NCBI GenBank assembly: GCA_003445895.1
Contig: DMCD01000276.1
Span: 1 to 20,952 of the forward strand
Direction: 5' to 3'
Length of the DNA: 20,952 bases
From: Lachnoclostridium sp.
GTDB lineage: Bacteria; Bacillota; Clostridia; Lachnospirales; Lachnospiraceae
The position numbers and the translations under genes were made by a program. How positions within the stretch are numbered: position 1 is the first letter of the stretch; each line of letters opens with the position of its first letter. Positions 7,128 to 13,795 of this stretch are shown here, piece after piece. The notes beneath the pieces were generated by a model. That model ran no database searches and was not told the DNA's origin. It saw nothing but the letters and a program-made list of their open reading frames with translations.

Positions 7128-7958
7128 TTATTCCTTCCCGAAGCCGTAAACCTCTTCGGGATTCTTTACCAGTGCCAGTTCCCTGGCTTCTTTTGTCGGG
7201 AACCAGTCCTTTATCATCTCGGTGAGAACGCCCTCATCGGGCTTTACCTTCTCGGTGGTGTGGGGATAATCACTGCCCCAGACGACCCGCTCCGGCGCGT
7301 AAGCTGCGATGGCCTTCGCCGTTTCGGAGGCATCCTCCCAGGGTTCCCCGGTGGCGGTATTCAGATACGGTCCGGAAATCTTCACCCAGGTATTGCCCCG
7401 GTCAATCATCTCTTTCATGAACTCCCAGGCCGGGTCTTTTATGCCCAGCTTTGGGTCCAGGCGTCCCATATGGTCAATCACGATTTTGCTGCGAATCTTC
7501 CGGATGATGTCCGCATGCTCCAGCAGCTGGGATGCTCCCATATGAAGCTGTACGTTCCAGCCCATATCCTTTATGCGCTCGCTTAATGGGAAGCAGTCCT
7601 CGAAGGAAACCACCGCGTTGGCCGGATTCCATACAGAAAACCTGAGTCCCCGGATGCCGCCCTCGTTCATCTCCGAAAGCTCTTTGTCGGTCACGGTACC
7701 ATGGCAGACGGCGATGCCCCGGGCTCTGTCCTTCCCGAACCGGGCAACGGCATCGAGAATTACCGCATTGTCGGTACCGAAAGGCTTGGCATTCACAAAC
7801 ACTGCCCGCTCCAGCCCCAGCTGTTCGGCGATGGGGCGATACATATCGATGGTTCCAATCTGGGCATCGGCCTTGCCGTCATTGGGAAATGCCGGGTCAA
7901 TAATATGAAGATGCGCGTTGCAGGCATGTGCCGGAAGTTGAAAAGATAACTCTTTCAT
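7128..7958 (-). CDS. Amidohydrolase-family lactonase-like protein (LigI / COG3618 type)
   Basis: The protein has 276 residues, a compact metal-dependent TIM barrel of the amidohydrolase-2 group. Motifs visible: NAHLHI (His16, His18) on strand 1, QLHMGAS (His139), IDHMGR (His163) and WGSDYPH (Asp230) on strand 8. This set matches the subgroup that includes 2-pyrone-4,6-dicarboxylate lactonase (LigI) and D-galactarolactone isomerase, enzymes that open or rearrange sugar-acid or dicarboxylate lactones. It is the first gene of the main operon, about 32 nt after the inferred start point, with a GGGAGG site. It may hydrolyse a lactone form of the growth substrate or of an intermediate. That role is inferred; the family is well supported. 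Confidence 0.8.
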   Translation of the reverse strand: MKELSFQLPAHACNAHLHIIDPAFPNDGKADAQIGTIDMYRPIAEQLGLERAVFVNAKPFGTDNAVILDAVARFGKDRARGIAVCHGTVTDKELSEMNEGGIRGLRFSVWNPANAVVSFEDCFPLSERIKDMGWNVQLHMGASQLLEHADIIRKIRSKIVIDHMGRLDPKLGIKDPAWEFMKEMIDRGNTWVKISGPYLNTATGEPWEDASETAKAIAAYAPERVVWGSDYPHTTEKVKPDEGVLTEMIKDWFPTKEARELALVKNPEEVYGFGKE

Positions 7959-7989
7959 AACTGCCTCCCTCAGATTTTCCTTTGTTTTC

Positions 7990-8025
7990 TGTGTTTATTC
8001 TAACGAATACCATGCAACGTGAAAA
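7990..8025 (-). promoter_or_regulatory. Predicted promoter of the amidohydrolase-leuCD-citDEF-prpF operon
   Basis: On the minus strand TTTTCA (8025-8020) and TAGAAT (8002-7997) are 17 nt apart and resemble -35 and -10 boxes, giving a start point near 7990. The dyad centred at 8054 then lies at -64, the usual recognition-site position of LysR-type activators. The weak -35 box fits a promoter that needs activation. Confidence 0.5.
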
Positions 8026-8033
8026 GCATACAA

Positions 8034-8074
8034 AAAGAGAGGATATGCAACGAATGGTTGCATATCCTCTCTTT
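8034..8074 (-). terminator. Intrinsic terminator of the citC-citXG unit
   Basis: An 18-bp perfect stem (8034-8051 with 8057-8074) and a 5-nt loop are followed on the minus strand by TTTTTG. It lies 37 bp after the citXG stop, so it should end that transcript and separate it from the next operon. The inner 19 bp of the palindrome are the candidate operator described separately. Confidence 0.8.
8045..8063. promoter_or_regulatory. Candidate LysR operator, copy 1 (ATGCAAC-N5-GTTGCAT)
   Basis: A perfect dyad, ATGCAAC-GAATG-GTTGCAT, is centred at 8054, 64 bp upstream of the inferred start of the main operon. Its left flank and arm (GAGGATATGCAAC, 8039-8051) are identical over 13 bp to 10634-10646 at copy 2. 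Because it sits inside a terminator stem, part of its symmetry could be due to the hairpin alone. The match to the other two copies is what supports an operator. Confidence 0.6.
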
Positions 8075-8110
8075 CTCACAATCCGCACAGATTCTCAGCA
8101 GCAGGCCGTT

Positions 8111-9499
8111 TTACATACATTCGAGCATCCGATCATCCTCCAGAAATTTAAGGAAGAGTGTCAGTGCCAACAGGTCCGCCGAACCTCCCGGGCTCAGGTT
8201 TTTCTGTATATACTCCCGGTCCAGGTCTGCGAGAAGTCCGATCCCCTTTTCCGGCGTCAGCTTCGGAAGAAGTTTCCCGGCCTGCTCTCTCCGGTATTCC
8301 GCCTCCGCCAGACCGCCACGATGAATCATGTTGGTATCCGGGACTTCGGCAATCAGAGAAAGCAGCGTCCGCACCGCCGCATCGTTCACAGTCATCCCGG
8401 TACTGCACCACCTGCGAAGAACCGGAAGACCGACCTCTGCGGCTGCGGGGAATCCCGCGGCTGCCTCGGCTCTTGCCCCGCCGATACCGAGCTTCCGGTA
8501 TATTCTCGTTCCCGCTGTCTCGGGAATCTTCCCTTCCTGTTCAAAATCCTGCAGCGCGCATTCTCCGATCTCCCGGCATAATGTCCTGACCTCTTCCAGG
8601 GATACCGGATGTCCGGCACCGGCATGGGCTTTCCCCAAAGCGCCGCAGAGCACCGCCATGGAAAACACAAGTCCCTTGTGGGTGTTCACGCCGCCGGTTG
8701 CCCGAAACATCTCCCGTTCTGCCTGTCTGCCCTGGTAGCGCAGCCTCTGAAACAGCTCCTCTGCCGGCAGTTCTGCCTGTTCCCACCCCATACAGTACAT
8801 CTCCCGAAAGTGGTACACCAGAACGGAGCTGCTGTCCAGAAAGGTAAAGTAATCCATGTCCCGATGGGAGCCGCTGTTGTTCCGATCCACCAGGCCCGGC
8901 TTGGGCGTCGCAGAAACCTCATAAAGCAGGGCTCTTGCCGCACAGGAGGATACCCGGTCTGCGGCCTGCCTGCGGAAATAGTCATCCAGCATCCCCGCGA
9001 TGTGTCTACGCAGTTCTTCTATGCTGTGGGCCCGGGACCTTCCGCAGATCCGGGCCTCCTGCCCGCAGAGAAGGCACTTCCTTGCCGGAAGCCCGAAAGC
9101 CCGGCGGGATAGAATCTCCCCCTCCGGTGTGATCACATCGATATCAAAGAGTCGTCCAAGGGGATGATATTCCTCCAGGTCCACGGTCAGACGCTTGATC
9201 TGCACGGGGTCTGCATCCACCAGAAACAGGCCTTCGGTTCCGGTATCCTCCAGAACCAGTTTTTCTTCCAGCAGGCTTCCCGGCGGAAGCAGCGCCATAA
9301 GCCCTTCCCGGCCTGCGCCGAAGGCGTCTTCTGCCATGGGAAACTGTTTGATGTCGCCGGGGATATTCAGGCAGAAGCTGATGAGGGCTTTTCCGCCGGT
9401 GCGGAGCATCTCCTTCTGCTCCGCTGCCCGCCGGGATCTCCGTGCAAGAATATCCTCCGCCGTAATCTGCCTTCCGGCAAAAATCTTCGTATATTCCAT
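8111..9499 (-). CDS. citXG: CitX-CitG fusion: lyase prosthetic group synthase and transferase
   Basis: A fused protein of about 462 residues. Residues 1-170 are CitX (apo-citrate lyase phosphoribosyl-dephospho-CoA transferase), with ISFCLNIPG, HPLGRLFDIDVI, GLPARKCLLC and CGRSRAHS. Residues 185-462 are CitG (triphosphoribosyl-dephospho-CoA synthase), with YEVSATPKPGLVDRNN and SHRDMDYFTF. The first half attaches the prosthetic group to CitD and the second makes it from dephospho-CoA and ATP. Such fusions are known in other bacteria. I prefer the ATG at 9499 because it has GGTGA at normal spacing. An in-frame TTG at 9520 would add 7 residues. It follows citC by 46 bp (25 bp from the TTG) and ends before the terminator at 8034. 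Confidence 0.9.
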   Translation of the reverse strand: MEYTKIFAGRQITAEDILARRSRRAAEQKEMLRTGGKALISFCLNIPGDIKQFPMAEDAFGAGREGLMALLPPGSLLEEKLVLEDTGTEGLFLVDADPVQIKRLTVDLEEYHPLGRLFDIDVITPEGEILSRRAFGLPARKCLLCGQEARICGRSRAHSIEELRRHIAGMLDDYFRRQAADRVSSCAARALLYEVSATPKPGLVDRNNSGSHRDMDYFTFLDSSSVLVYHFREMYCMGWEQAELPAEELFQRLRYQGRQAEREMFRATGGVNTHKGLVFSMAVLCGALGKAHAGAGHPVSLEEVRTLCREIGECALQDFEQEGKIPETAGTRIYRKLGIGGARAEAAAGFPAAAEVGLPVLRRWCSTGMTVNDAAVRTLLSLIAEVPDTNMIHRGGLAEAEYRREQAGKLLPKLTPEKGIGLLADLDREYIQKNLSPGGSADLLALTLFLKFLEDDRMLECM

Positions 9500-9545
9500 A
9501 GATATTTCACCAATCCTCAAAGCCTGTTCCCGGAAGTCTGAAGCC

Positions 9546-10556
9546 TTACTGTTTCCATTCTTCCTTCAGATACGCTGCAGTCGTCGCCGGCACCATAGAC
9601 AGTACCTCCGGGCAGACGCCATTTTCCTTCAGAAGCTTCCGTACATAGGAGGCACTGACGACCTCCCCGTCATCTCCGGTAATCCGGGGGATCTGCTTAA
9701 ATGCAATTCCCGCTGCCGGCAGAATCCGCGCCATCGCCTCATTATACCGGGCAGTCACCGGATCCTTCGGCTCTTCCCCCGCAAAGCGCACCCCAATACC
9801 AAGAGCCGGCGCGATGCGCTCTGCAAACAGCGTGATATCCAGCTCCGTCTGCAGCGACACCGCATCCTCATCCTGCTTCAGAAAATAGGTGGGAAATGTC
9901 GCCTGGGAGATCATATAGGGGCCGCTTTTTACCACATGAACCTTCGGCAGGTCCGCCGTGCCCTCCTCTACCAGCCGAAACCGGACCTCCGCGGGGAAAT
10001 CGGAGCGGTCCTCCTCCACCACAAACAGATATAAGAAGTCGCAGTGGGCGGCGGCATATTCCACCAGCCCCCGATGCCCCAGAGTAAATGGATTGCAGTT
10101 CATGACCACGGCCCCGATCCGGCCTGCCGGCTTCTCTTCCGGCATAACGGAACGGGCAAATGTCTCCGGGCCGGAGCGCACATTTTCCAGCATCGTAAGC
10201 CCCCCTGCAGAAACCACCTCATAAAATCCGCAGGCCAGGAACAGGTCCCGGTTGTGACTCCTGGTAATCACCCGAAGCACCCGGTATCCCTGCTGAAACC
10301 GGTTCTGCACCAGTAAAGAAACCAGCGTTCCCAGCGCATTCTGCCCCCGGAGGCTCTCCTCCACCGCAAAGCATTTCAGAAGGCTTCCCGCTGCGCAGCC
10401 GCACCCGCACAGATTGTCTTCCAGGTCAAAGATTCCAAAGGCACAGTCCATATCCGCTTCCAGCACAAGGCCGTTCTTTTTAAGGAATGCCTGAAGCATC
10501 TCCCGGTCCGCATAGAATGCCGGGTCCAGCTGTTCTGTTCTGTAATCTTCTGTCAT
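9546..10556 (-). CDS. citC: [Citrate (pro-3S)-lyase] ligase (lyase-activating acetyl ligase)
   Basis: The protein has 336 residues, full length. It acetylates the prosthetic group thiol of CitD with acetate and ATP, switching the lyase on. The N-terminal 130 residues resemble a GNAT domain, and the C-terminal part is a nucleotidylyltransferase with NPFTLGH (155-161) and a late VSASYVRK motif, the (H/T)xGH and ISxSxxR equivalents. The ATG has an AGGAGG site 6 nt upstream. It heads its own transcript, divergent from the DJ-1/transporter unit, instead of preceding citDEF as in classical citrate clusters. It would equally serve a citramalate lyase. Confidence 0.93.
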   Translation of the reverse strand: MTEDYRTEQLDPAFYADREMLQAFLKKNGLVLEADMDCAFGIFDLEDNLCGCGCAAGSLLKCFAVEESLRGQNALGTLVSLLVQNRFQQGYRVLRVITRSHNRDLFLACGFYEVVSAGGLTMLENVRSGPETFARSVMPEEKPAGRIGAVVMNCNPFTLGHRGLVEYAAAHCDFLYLFVVEEDRSDFPAEVRFRLVEEGTADLPKVHVVKSGPYMISQATFPTYFLKQDEDAVSLQTELDITLFAERIAPALGIGVRFAGEEPKDPVTARYNEAMARILPAAGIAFKQIPRITGDDGEVVSASYVRKLLKENGVCPEVLSMVPATTAAYLKEEWKQ

Positions 10557-10584
10557 GTGATGCCTCCTGTTCCTCCCTGTAATT

Positions 10585-10620
10585 CATTTTGATTATACTA
10601 TCTGCCTCTGCAGCCAAAAA
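10585..10620 (-). promoter_or_regulatory. Predicted promoter of citC-citXG
   Basis: On the minus strand a perfect TATAAT (10597-10592) is preceded after 17 nt by a poor -35 (TTTTTG, 10620-10615). The start point would be near 10585, and the dyad centred at 10649 lies at -64. A good -10 with a poor -35 is typical of an activator-dependent promoter. Confidence 0.55.
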
Positions 10621-10639
10621 GCACCGTTTCCTTGAGGAT

Positions 10640-10658
10640 ATGCAACTATCCGTTGAAT
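10640..10658. promoter_or_regulatory. Candidate LysR operator, copy 2 (ATGCAAC-N5-GTTGAAT), shared by divergent promoters
   Basis: The dyad ATGCAAC-TATCC-GTTGAAT, with one mismatch, is centred at 10649. It lies within 1 bp of the midpoint between two divergent TATAAT boxes (10592-10597 minus, 10700-10705 plus), so it is at -64 and -63 for the two inferred start points. This geometry suggests one site activating both directions. Confidence 0.65.
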
Positions 10659-10676
10659 GTTTATGCCCTTTCTGCA

Positions 10677-10712
10677 GCAGCAGGGCAATACAGAATCCCT
10701 ATAATAGAAGCG
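10677..10712 (+). promoter_or_regulatory. Predicted promoter of the DJ-1/DASS transporter unit
   Basis: TATAAT at 10700-10705 is a perfect -10 box. No recognisable -35 is found 17 nt upstream (GCAGCA). The inferred start is near 10712, leaving a leader of about 127 nt before the DJ-1 start codon. The leader holds no clear structure that I can name. Confidence 0.5.
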
Positions 10713-10838
10713 GTTCGTATCCTGATTTTCACAATCTGGAAAACTGTTGAAATCAGATGGGGATATTTTGTATAAAAAAGCCATCACAGTTAAATCGAAT
10801 TGCCGGCCGGCTTTTCTGAACAAGAAGGAGAATAAAGG

Positions 10839-11429
10839 ATGGAAAAGAAAGTACTGCTCATTATGGCAGACCAGTGCGAAGAAGGCGAAGTCGCTGAGAT
10901 TCTGGATATCATGCGAAGAGCCGGATTCTCCTGCGATGGGGTAAGCATTGCCGGAGAAATCGTCACCGGACAGCACGGCGTACGGATTCTGGCCGACAGT
11001 GTCATGAGTGATGACCTTGACCGATATAAGGAATATGACTGCATGATTCTCCCCGGGGGATGGGGAGCCTCCGACGCCATGGCGGCCGATACCCGCATCA
11101 CAGAGCTGGTCCGCTGCTATGCAGAAGACCCGGAGAAATATCTCGCGGCCATGTGCGCAGCTCCCGGCGTTCTCGCCAAAGCGGGCGTCACCAGAGGAAA
11201 AACCGTCACCTCTTATCCGGGCCCGAAACTGGAGCCGCTGTTTACCGATGCAAATTACGTTCAGGATACCGTTGCTTTTGATGATAACCGTCATCTTATC
11301 ACCAGCCGCGGTCCTGCCACCGCCATGCCCTTTGCCTTTGCCATCGTGGACGCCCTGGGCGGCGACAGCGCATTTATCAAAGAGCGTTTCTTATACAACA
11401 TGCTGAAAGACTGGCCCGACCGGGTCTGA
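10839..11429 (+). CDS. DJ-1/PfpI family protein
   Basis: The protein has 196 residues, the size of DJ-1/ThiJ/YajL proteins. The nucleophile elbow MCAAPGVL places the conserved Cys at residue 106, and an acidic residue in CEEGEVAE near residue 15 matches the Glu that pairs with it. LPGGWGASD (71-79) is the usual glycine-rich strand end. Family members include glyoxalase III-like and deglycase-like proteins, proteases and stress sensors, so a specific activity cannot be given. It is first in an operon with the DASS transporter (39-bp gap) and diverges from citC across a shared control region. A role in handling a reactive carbonyl by-product is possible but unproven. The ATG has an AAGGAG site 9 nt upstream. 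Confidence 0.85.
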   Translation: MEKKVLLIMADQCEEGEVAEILDIMRRAGFSCDGVSIAGEIVTGQHGVRILADSVMSDDLDRYKEYDCMILPGGWGASDAMAADTRITELVRCYAEDPEKYLAAMCAAPGVLAKAGVTRGKTVTSYPGPKLEPLFTDANYVQDTVAFDDNRHLITSRGPATAMPFAFAIVDALGGDSAFIKERFLYNMLKDWPDRV

Positions 11430-11468
11430 TATTATTCGATTTCATCATACCAGAAAGGAGTTCTCCGT

Positions 11469-12752
11469 ATGACCACCCAGGTTGCAATACTGCTTGTCAT
11501 TCTCGCAGCGATGTCCATTTCCTTCTTTACGGAACTGCTGCCGATTTCCTTTACCGCACTCATGGTCCCCGTCCTTCTTCAGGCCACGGGAATTCTCAAG
11601 CCTGCCGAGGCATGGGCCGGATTTTCCAACACCACCATCATCACATGGTACGGCCTTTTCATCATCGGCGGTGCCTTTACCAAAACTTCTTTTACCAAAA
11701 AAATCCGCTCCTTTGTGAATAAACATGCCAAAGGAAGCTCTGTCAAAGTGACTGCCATCGTCCTGCTGGCCTGCTCCATCATCGGTATCATGACCAGCGC
11801 CGGCGGCACCATTGCCCTCTTAAGTCCCCTTCTTCTTGAAATCTGCAAGGATACCGGAATGGATCCGAAGAAGCTGTTTAAACCGACTGCAGACGTCTGC
11901 AACTGGGCATCCGTACAGATGCTGCCCGTCGGCGGTTCTATCGCCTACCTGATGTGGTTCAACACCTACCTCGAGGAGGTTGGAACCGAGCTGCGCTACG
12001 GTCTGTTTGATTTCACTCTCATCAAGCTTCCCATGTGGCTCATCCTTGTGGCCTACTATCTGTTCATGAGCAGAGGTCAGAAGCTGAAAGATGCCTCCGT
12101 CAGCGAGCTGGCAGAAGACGATACCCCCTCCCGCTACACACCGGAGCAGGAAAAGGTTATTGTCGGCATCTTCTTCCTGAACGTCATCCTGATGGTTGTG
12201 GCCAGCATGACAAAGATCGTCGCTCCGTACCTGATCAGCCTGTTCTTCGCCGCTGTCATCGTAGGAAAGAAATACCTCACTGAGAAGGAAGCTTTCCAGT
12301 CCATCAGCTGGCAGACCGTATTCCTCGTTTCCGGTACTCTGCCGCTGGCAACCGCCATCAACTCCTCCGGCATGAGTGAGTGGATTGTAAGTCTTGTACA
12401 GGCTGCATTCCCGTCTCTGACCAACCCGGTGGTTCTCGCAACTGCATTTGCTGTTCTTTCCATGGTGGTTACCCAGTTCATGAGCAACCTGGCCGTCTGG
12501 GCCGTATTCGGTCCGATTGCCGCATCCATGGCTGTATCCCTCGGCATGGATCCCAGACTGGTTCTGGCAGGCGTCAGCGTCGGCTCCATCATCTGCTTTG
12601 CAACACCGATGGCAGCTCCGGCTCCGGCCTATGCCTACTCCGCAGCCGGCTTTACCATGAAGGAATACATCAAGATGGGCTGGTTCCCATGTGTACTCAT
12701 GACCATCGTCTTTGTTCTCTGGGCGCCGCTGGTACTCAACTGGCTGTATTAA
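11469..12752 (+). CDS. DASS/SLC13-type carboxylate transporter
   Basis: The protein has 427 residues and is strongly hydrophobic, with about 10-11 membrane segments. It belongs to the divalent anion:Na+ symporter / ion transporter superfamily. Two hairpin-loop regions are recognisable: TSAGGTIALLSPLLLEICK in the first half and QFMSNLAVWAVFGPIAAS in the second. They resemble the paired SNT-like binding loops, although the first lacks a classical SNT triplet. Expected function is sodium- or proton-coupled uptake, or exchange, of a di- or tricarboxylate. It follows the DJ-1 gene (AGGAG site at 11455-11459) and is followed by a strong terminator. It is a second import route beside the TRAP system. 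Confidence 0.87.
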   Translation: MTTQVAILLVILAAMSISFFTELLPISFTALMVPVLLQATGILKPAEAWAGFSNTTIITWYGLFIIGGAFTKTSFTKKIRSFVNKHAKGSSVKVTAIVLLACSIIGIMTSAGGTIALLSPLLLEICKDTGMDPKKLFKPTADVCNWASVQMLPVGGSIAYLMWFNTYLEEVGTELRYGLFDFTLIKLPMWLILVAYYLFMSRGQKLKDASVSELAEDDTPSRYTPEQEKVIVGIFFLNVILMVVASMTKIVAPYLISLFFAAVIVGKKYLTEKEAFQSISWQTVFLVSGTLPLATAINSSGMSEWIVSLVQAAFPSLTNPVVLATAFAVLSMVVTQFMSNLAVWAVFGPIAASMAVSLGMDPRLVLAGVSVGSIICFATPMAAPAPAYAYSAAGFTMKEYIKMGWFPCVLMTIVFVLWAPLVLNWLY

Positions 12753-12776
12753 TAACCGGCCCTTTGCGATAACTGT

Positions 12777-12818
12777 AAACGGTTCCCGATGCATTATCCT
12801 GCACCGGGAACCGTTTTT
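12777..12818 (+). terminator. Intrinsic terminator after the DASS transporter
   Basis: AAACGGTTCCCG (12777-12788) pairs with CGGGAACCGTTT (12805-12816) around a 16-nt loop and is followed by further T residues. It is 24 bp beyond the transporter stop and should end the DJ-1/DASS transcript. Confidence 0.85.
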
Positions 12819-12917
12819 CATTTCCAGATTTTGGAATTTCTGTATAACGAAACATCTTTATGATAAAATACCATTGACCTGCATAATTCTGTATCAAAGC
12901 AGCATTGGAGGCACGGT

Positions 12918-13706
12918 ATGTATTACGGCAAACTTCCCATTCTTCTGCTGGCCCAGGTTTCCAGCAGCTCCCCGAATTCCACCAACAGCCAGATCGCATC
13001 CTATATCCTGAATCATCTCGAAGAGGTGCGTGACACCTCGATAAAGGACCTGGCATCAAAATGCTTTGTGTCTCTCAGCTCCATCAGCCGCTTCTGCCGG
13101 GATATGGGGCTGAATGACTTTGCCGAGCTGCGGGAGCTGATCACGGAAACGGACCTGAAATTCGAGATTGCCTCTGATTCCGCAGAGCCGGAAACCCAGA
13201 AAAGAGAGTATCTCTCCCAGGTCCGGTCCTCCATCCGCCTTGTGGAGGAAAGCCTTGACATGTCCCGGGTGGAGCAGCTGGTGGATGATATCGCAAAGTA
13301 CGATAAGGTTTCCGTGTTCGGTATTCTAAAGGGGGAAACGGCTGCCATGAACCTGCAGACCAGTCTTCTTATGCTTGGAAAGCTGACCCACACCCAGGTA
13401 CATTTTTCCAAACAGATCGAATACCTGGAACAGGCCGATGAAAAAGACCTGATTATCATCTTCAGCTATACGGGAATCTACTTCGACTATGAGTACCCGA
13501 AGGGTCGGATCCATCCCAATATCCGGCGCCCGAAAATCTGGTTCATCACCGGCGCCCCGAATATCCGGAAAAGTCCCTGGCTGAATGAAGTGATCCATTT
13601 TGCCTCCCGGCAGAATCAGCCCTCCCATCCCTACCAGCTGCAGGCTGTGGCCGATGTGATTGCCCAAAGCTACGCCCACCGGTTCTTGCGTCCGGAAGAA
13701 AGTTAA
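12918..13706 (+). CDS. RpiR-family (HTH + SIS) transcriptional regulator
   Basis: The protein has 262 residues. An N-terminal RpiR helix-turn-helix (about 15-75) shows the family pattern IASYILNHLEEVRDTSIKDLA...CFVSLSSISRFCRDMGLNDFAELR. The C-terminal half (about 100-255) looks like a SIS domain, with a Rossmann-like VSVFGI strand and a later LIIIFSYTG strand. The phosphosugar-binding Ser/Thr loop is not convincing, and the protein is slightly shorter than the usual 280 residues. RpiR proteins normally sense sugar phosphates. Here it sits among carboxylate genes between the transporter terminator and LysR 2, so its effector may differ. The ATG has a GGAGG site (12908-12912). No DNA target could be assigned. 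Confidence 0.85.
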   Translation: MYYGKLPILLLAQVSSSSPNSTNSQIASYILNHLEEVRDTSIKDLASKCFVSLSSISRFCRDMGLNDFAELRELITETDLKFEIASDSAEPETQKREYLSQVRSSIRLVEESLDMSRVEQLVDDIAKYDKVSVFGILKGETAAMNLQTSLLMLGKLTHTQVHFSKQIEYLEQADEKDLIIIFSYTGIYFDYEYPKGRIHPNIRRPKIWFITGAPNIRKSPWLNEVIHFASRQNQPSHPYQLQAVADVIAQSYAHRFLRPEES

Positions 13707-13746
13707 TATAAACTGATATTATTCACCTGTCCCCCAATTCCATCTC

Positions 13747-13777
13747 TTCTGCAGAATGCGTATTTTCTGTTGCAGAA
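13747..13777. promoter_or_regulatory. Paired palindromes upstream of LysR regulator 2
   Basis: Two copies of the same half-site pair occur 18 bp apart: TTCTGCAGAA (13747-13756) and TTCTG-TTG-CAGAA (13765-13777). They lie 20-50 bp before the LysR 2 start codon, over a weak possible promoter (TTCCAT, 17 nt, TATTTT). They look like operator sites, perhaps for autorepression or for the RpiR protein. They do not resemble the CAAC-N5-GTTG dyads. Confidence 0.4.
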
Positions 13778-13795
13778 GCATACCGGGAGGTTATC

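Noticed and set aside
5031..7149. Long plus-strand frames opposite citD and the LeuC/LeuD-like genes
   Set aside because: They are antisense to genes with catalytic motifs, and their composition (many His, Gly and Val) is that of a reverse-complement shadow.
2530..10556. An ordinary citrate fermentation cluster
   Set aside because: It cannot be excluded, but no CitS/CitM-type carrier, oxaloacetate decarboxylase or CitAB two-component system is seen, and the PrpF, PrpD and LeuCD genes would be unexplained.
10713..10838. Riboswitch or structured leader before the DJ-1 gene
   Set aside because: The leader is about 127 nt, but I saw no conserved riboswitch core or terminator/antiterminator pair in it.
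10593..11294. A 233-codon minus-strand frame across the citC/DJ-1 control region
   Set aside because: It overlaps the predicted promoters and the DJ-1 gene on the other strand and resembles no family.
11820..12821. A 333-codon minus-strand frame
   Set aside because: It is antisense to the DASS transporter, rich in His, Gly and Gln, and has no motif or ribosome binding site.
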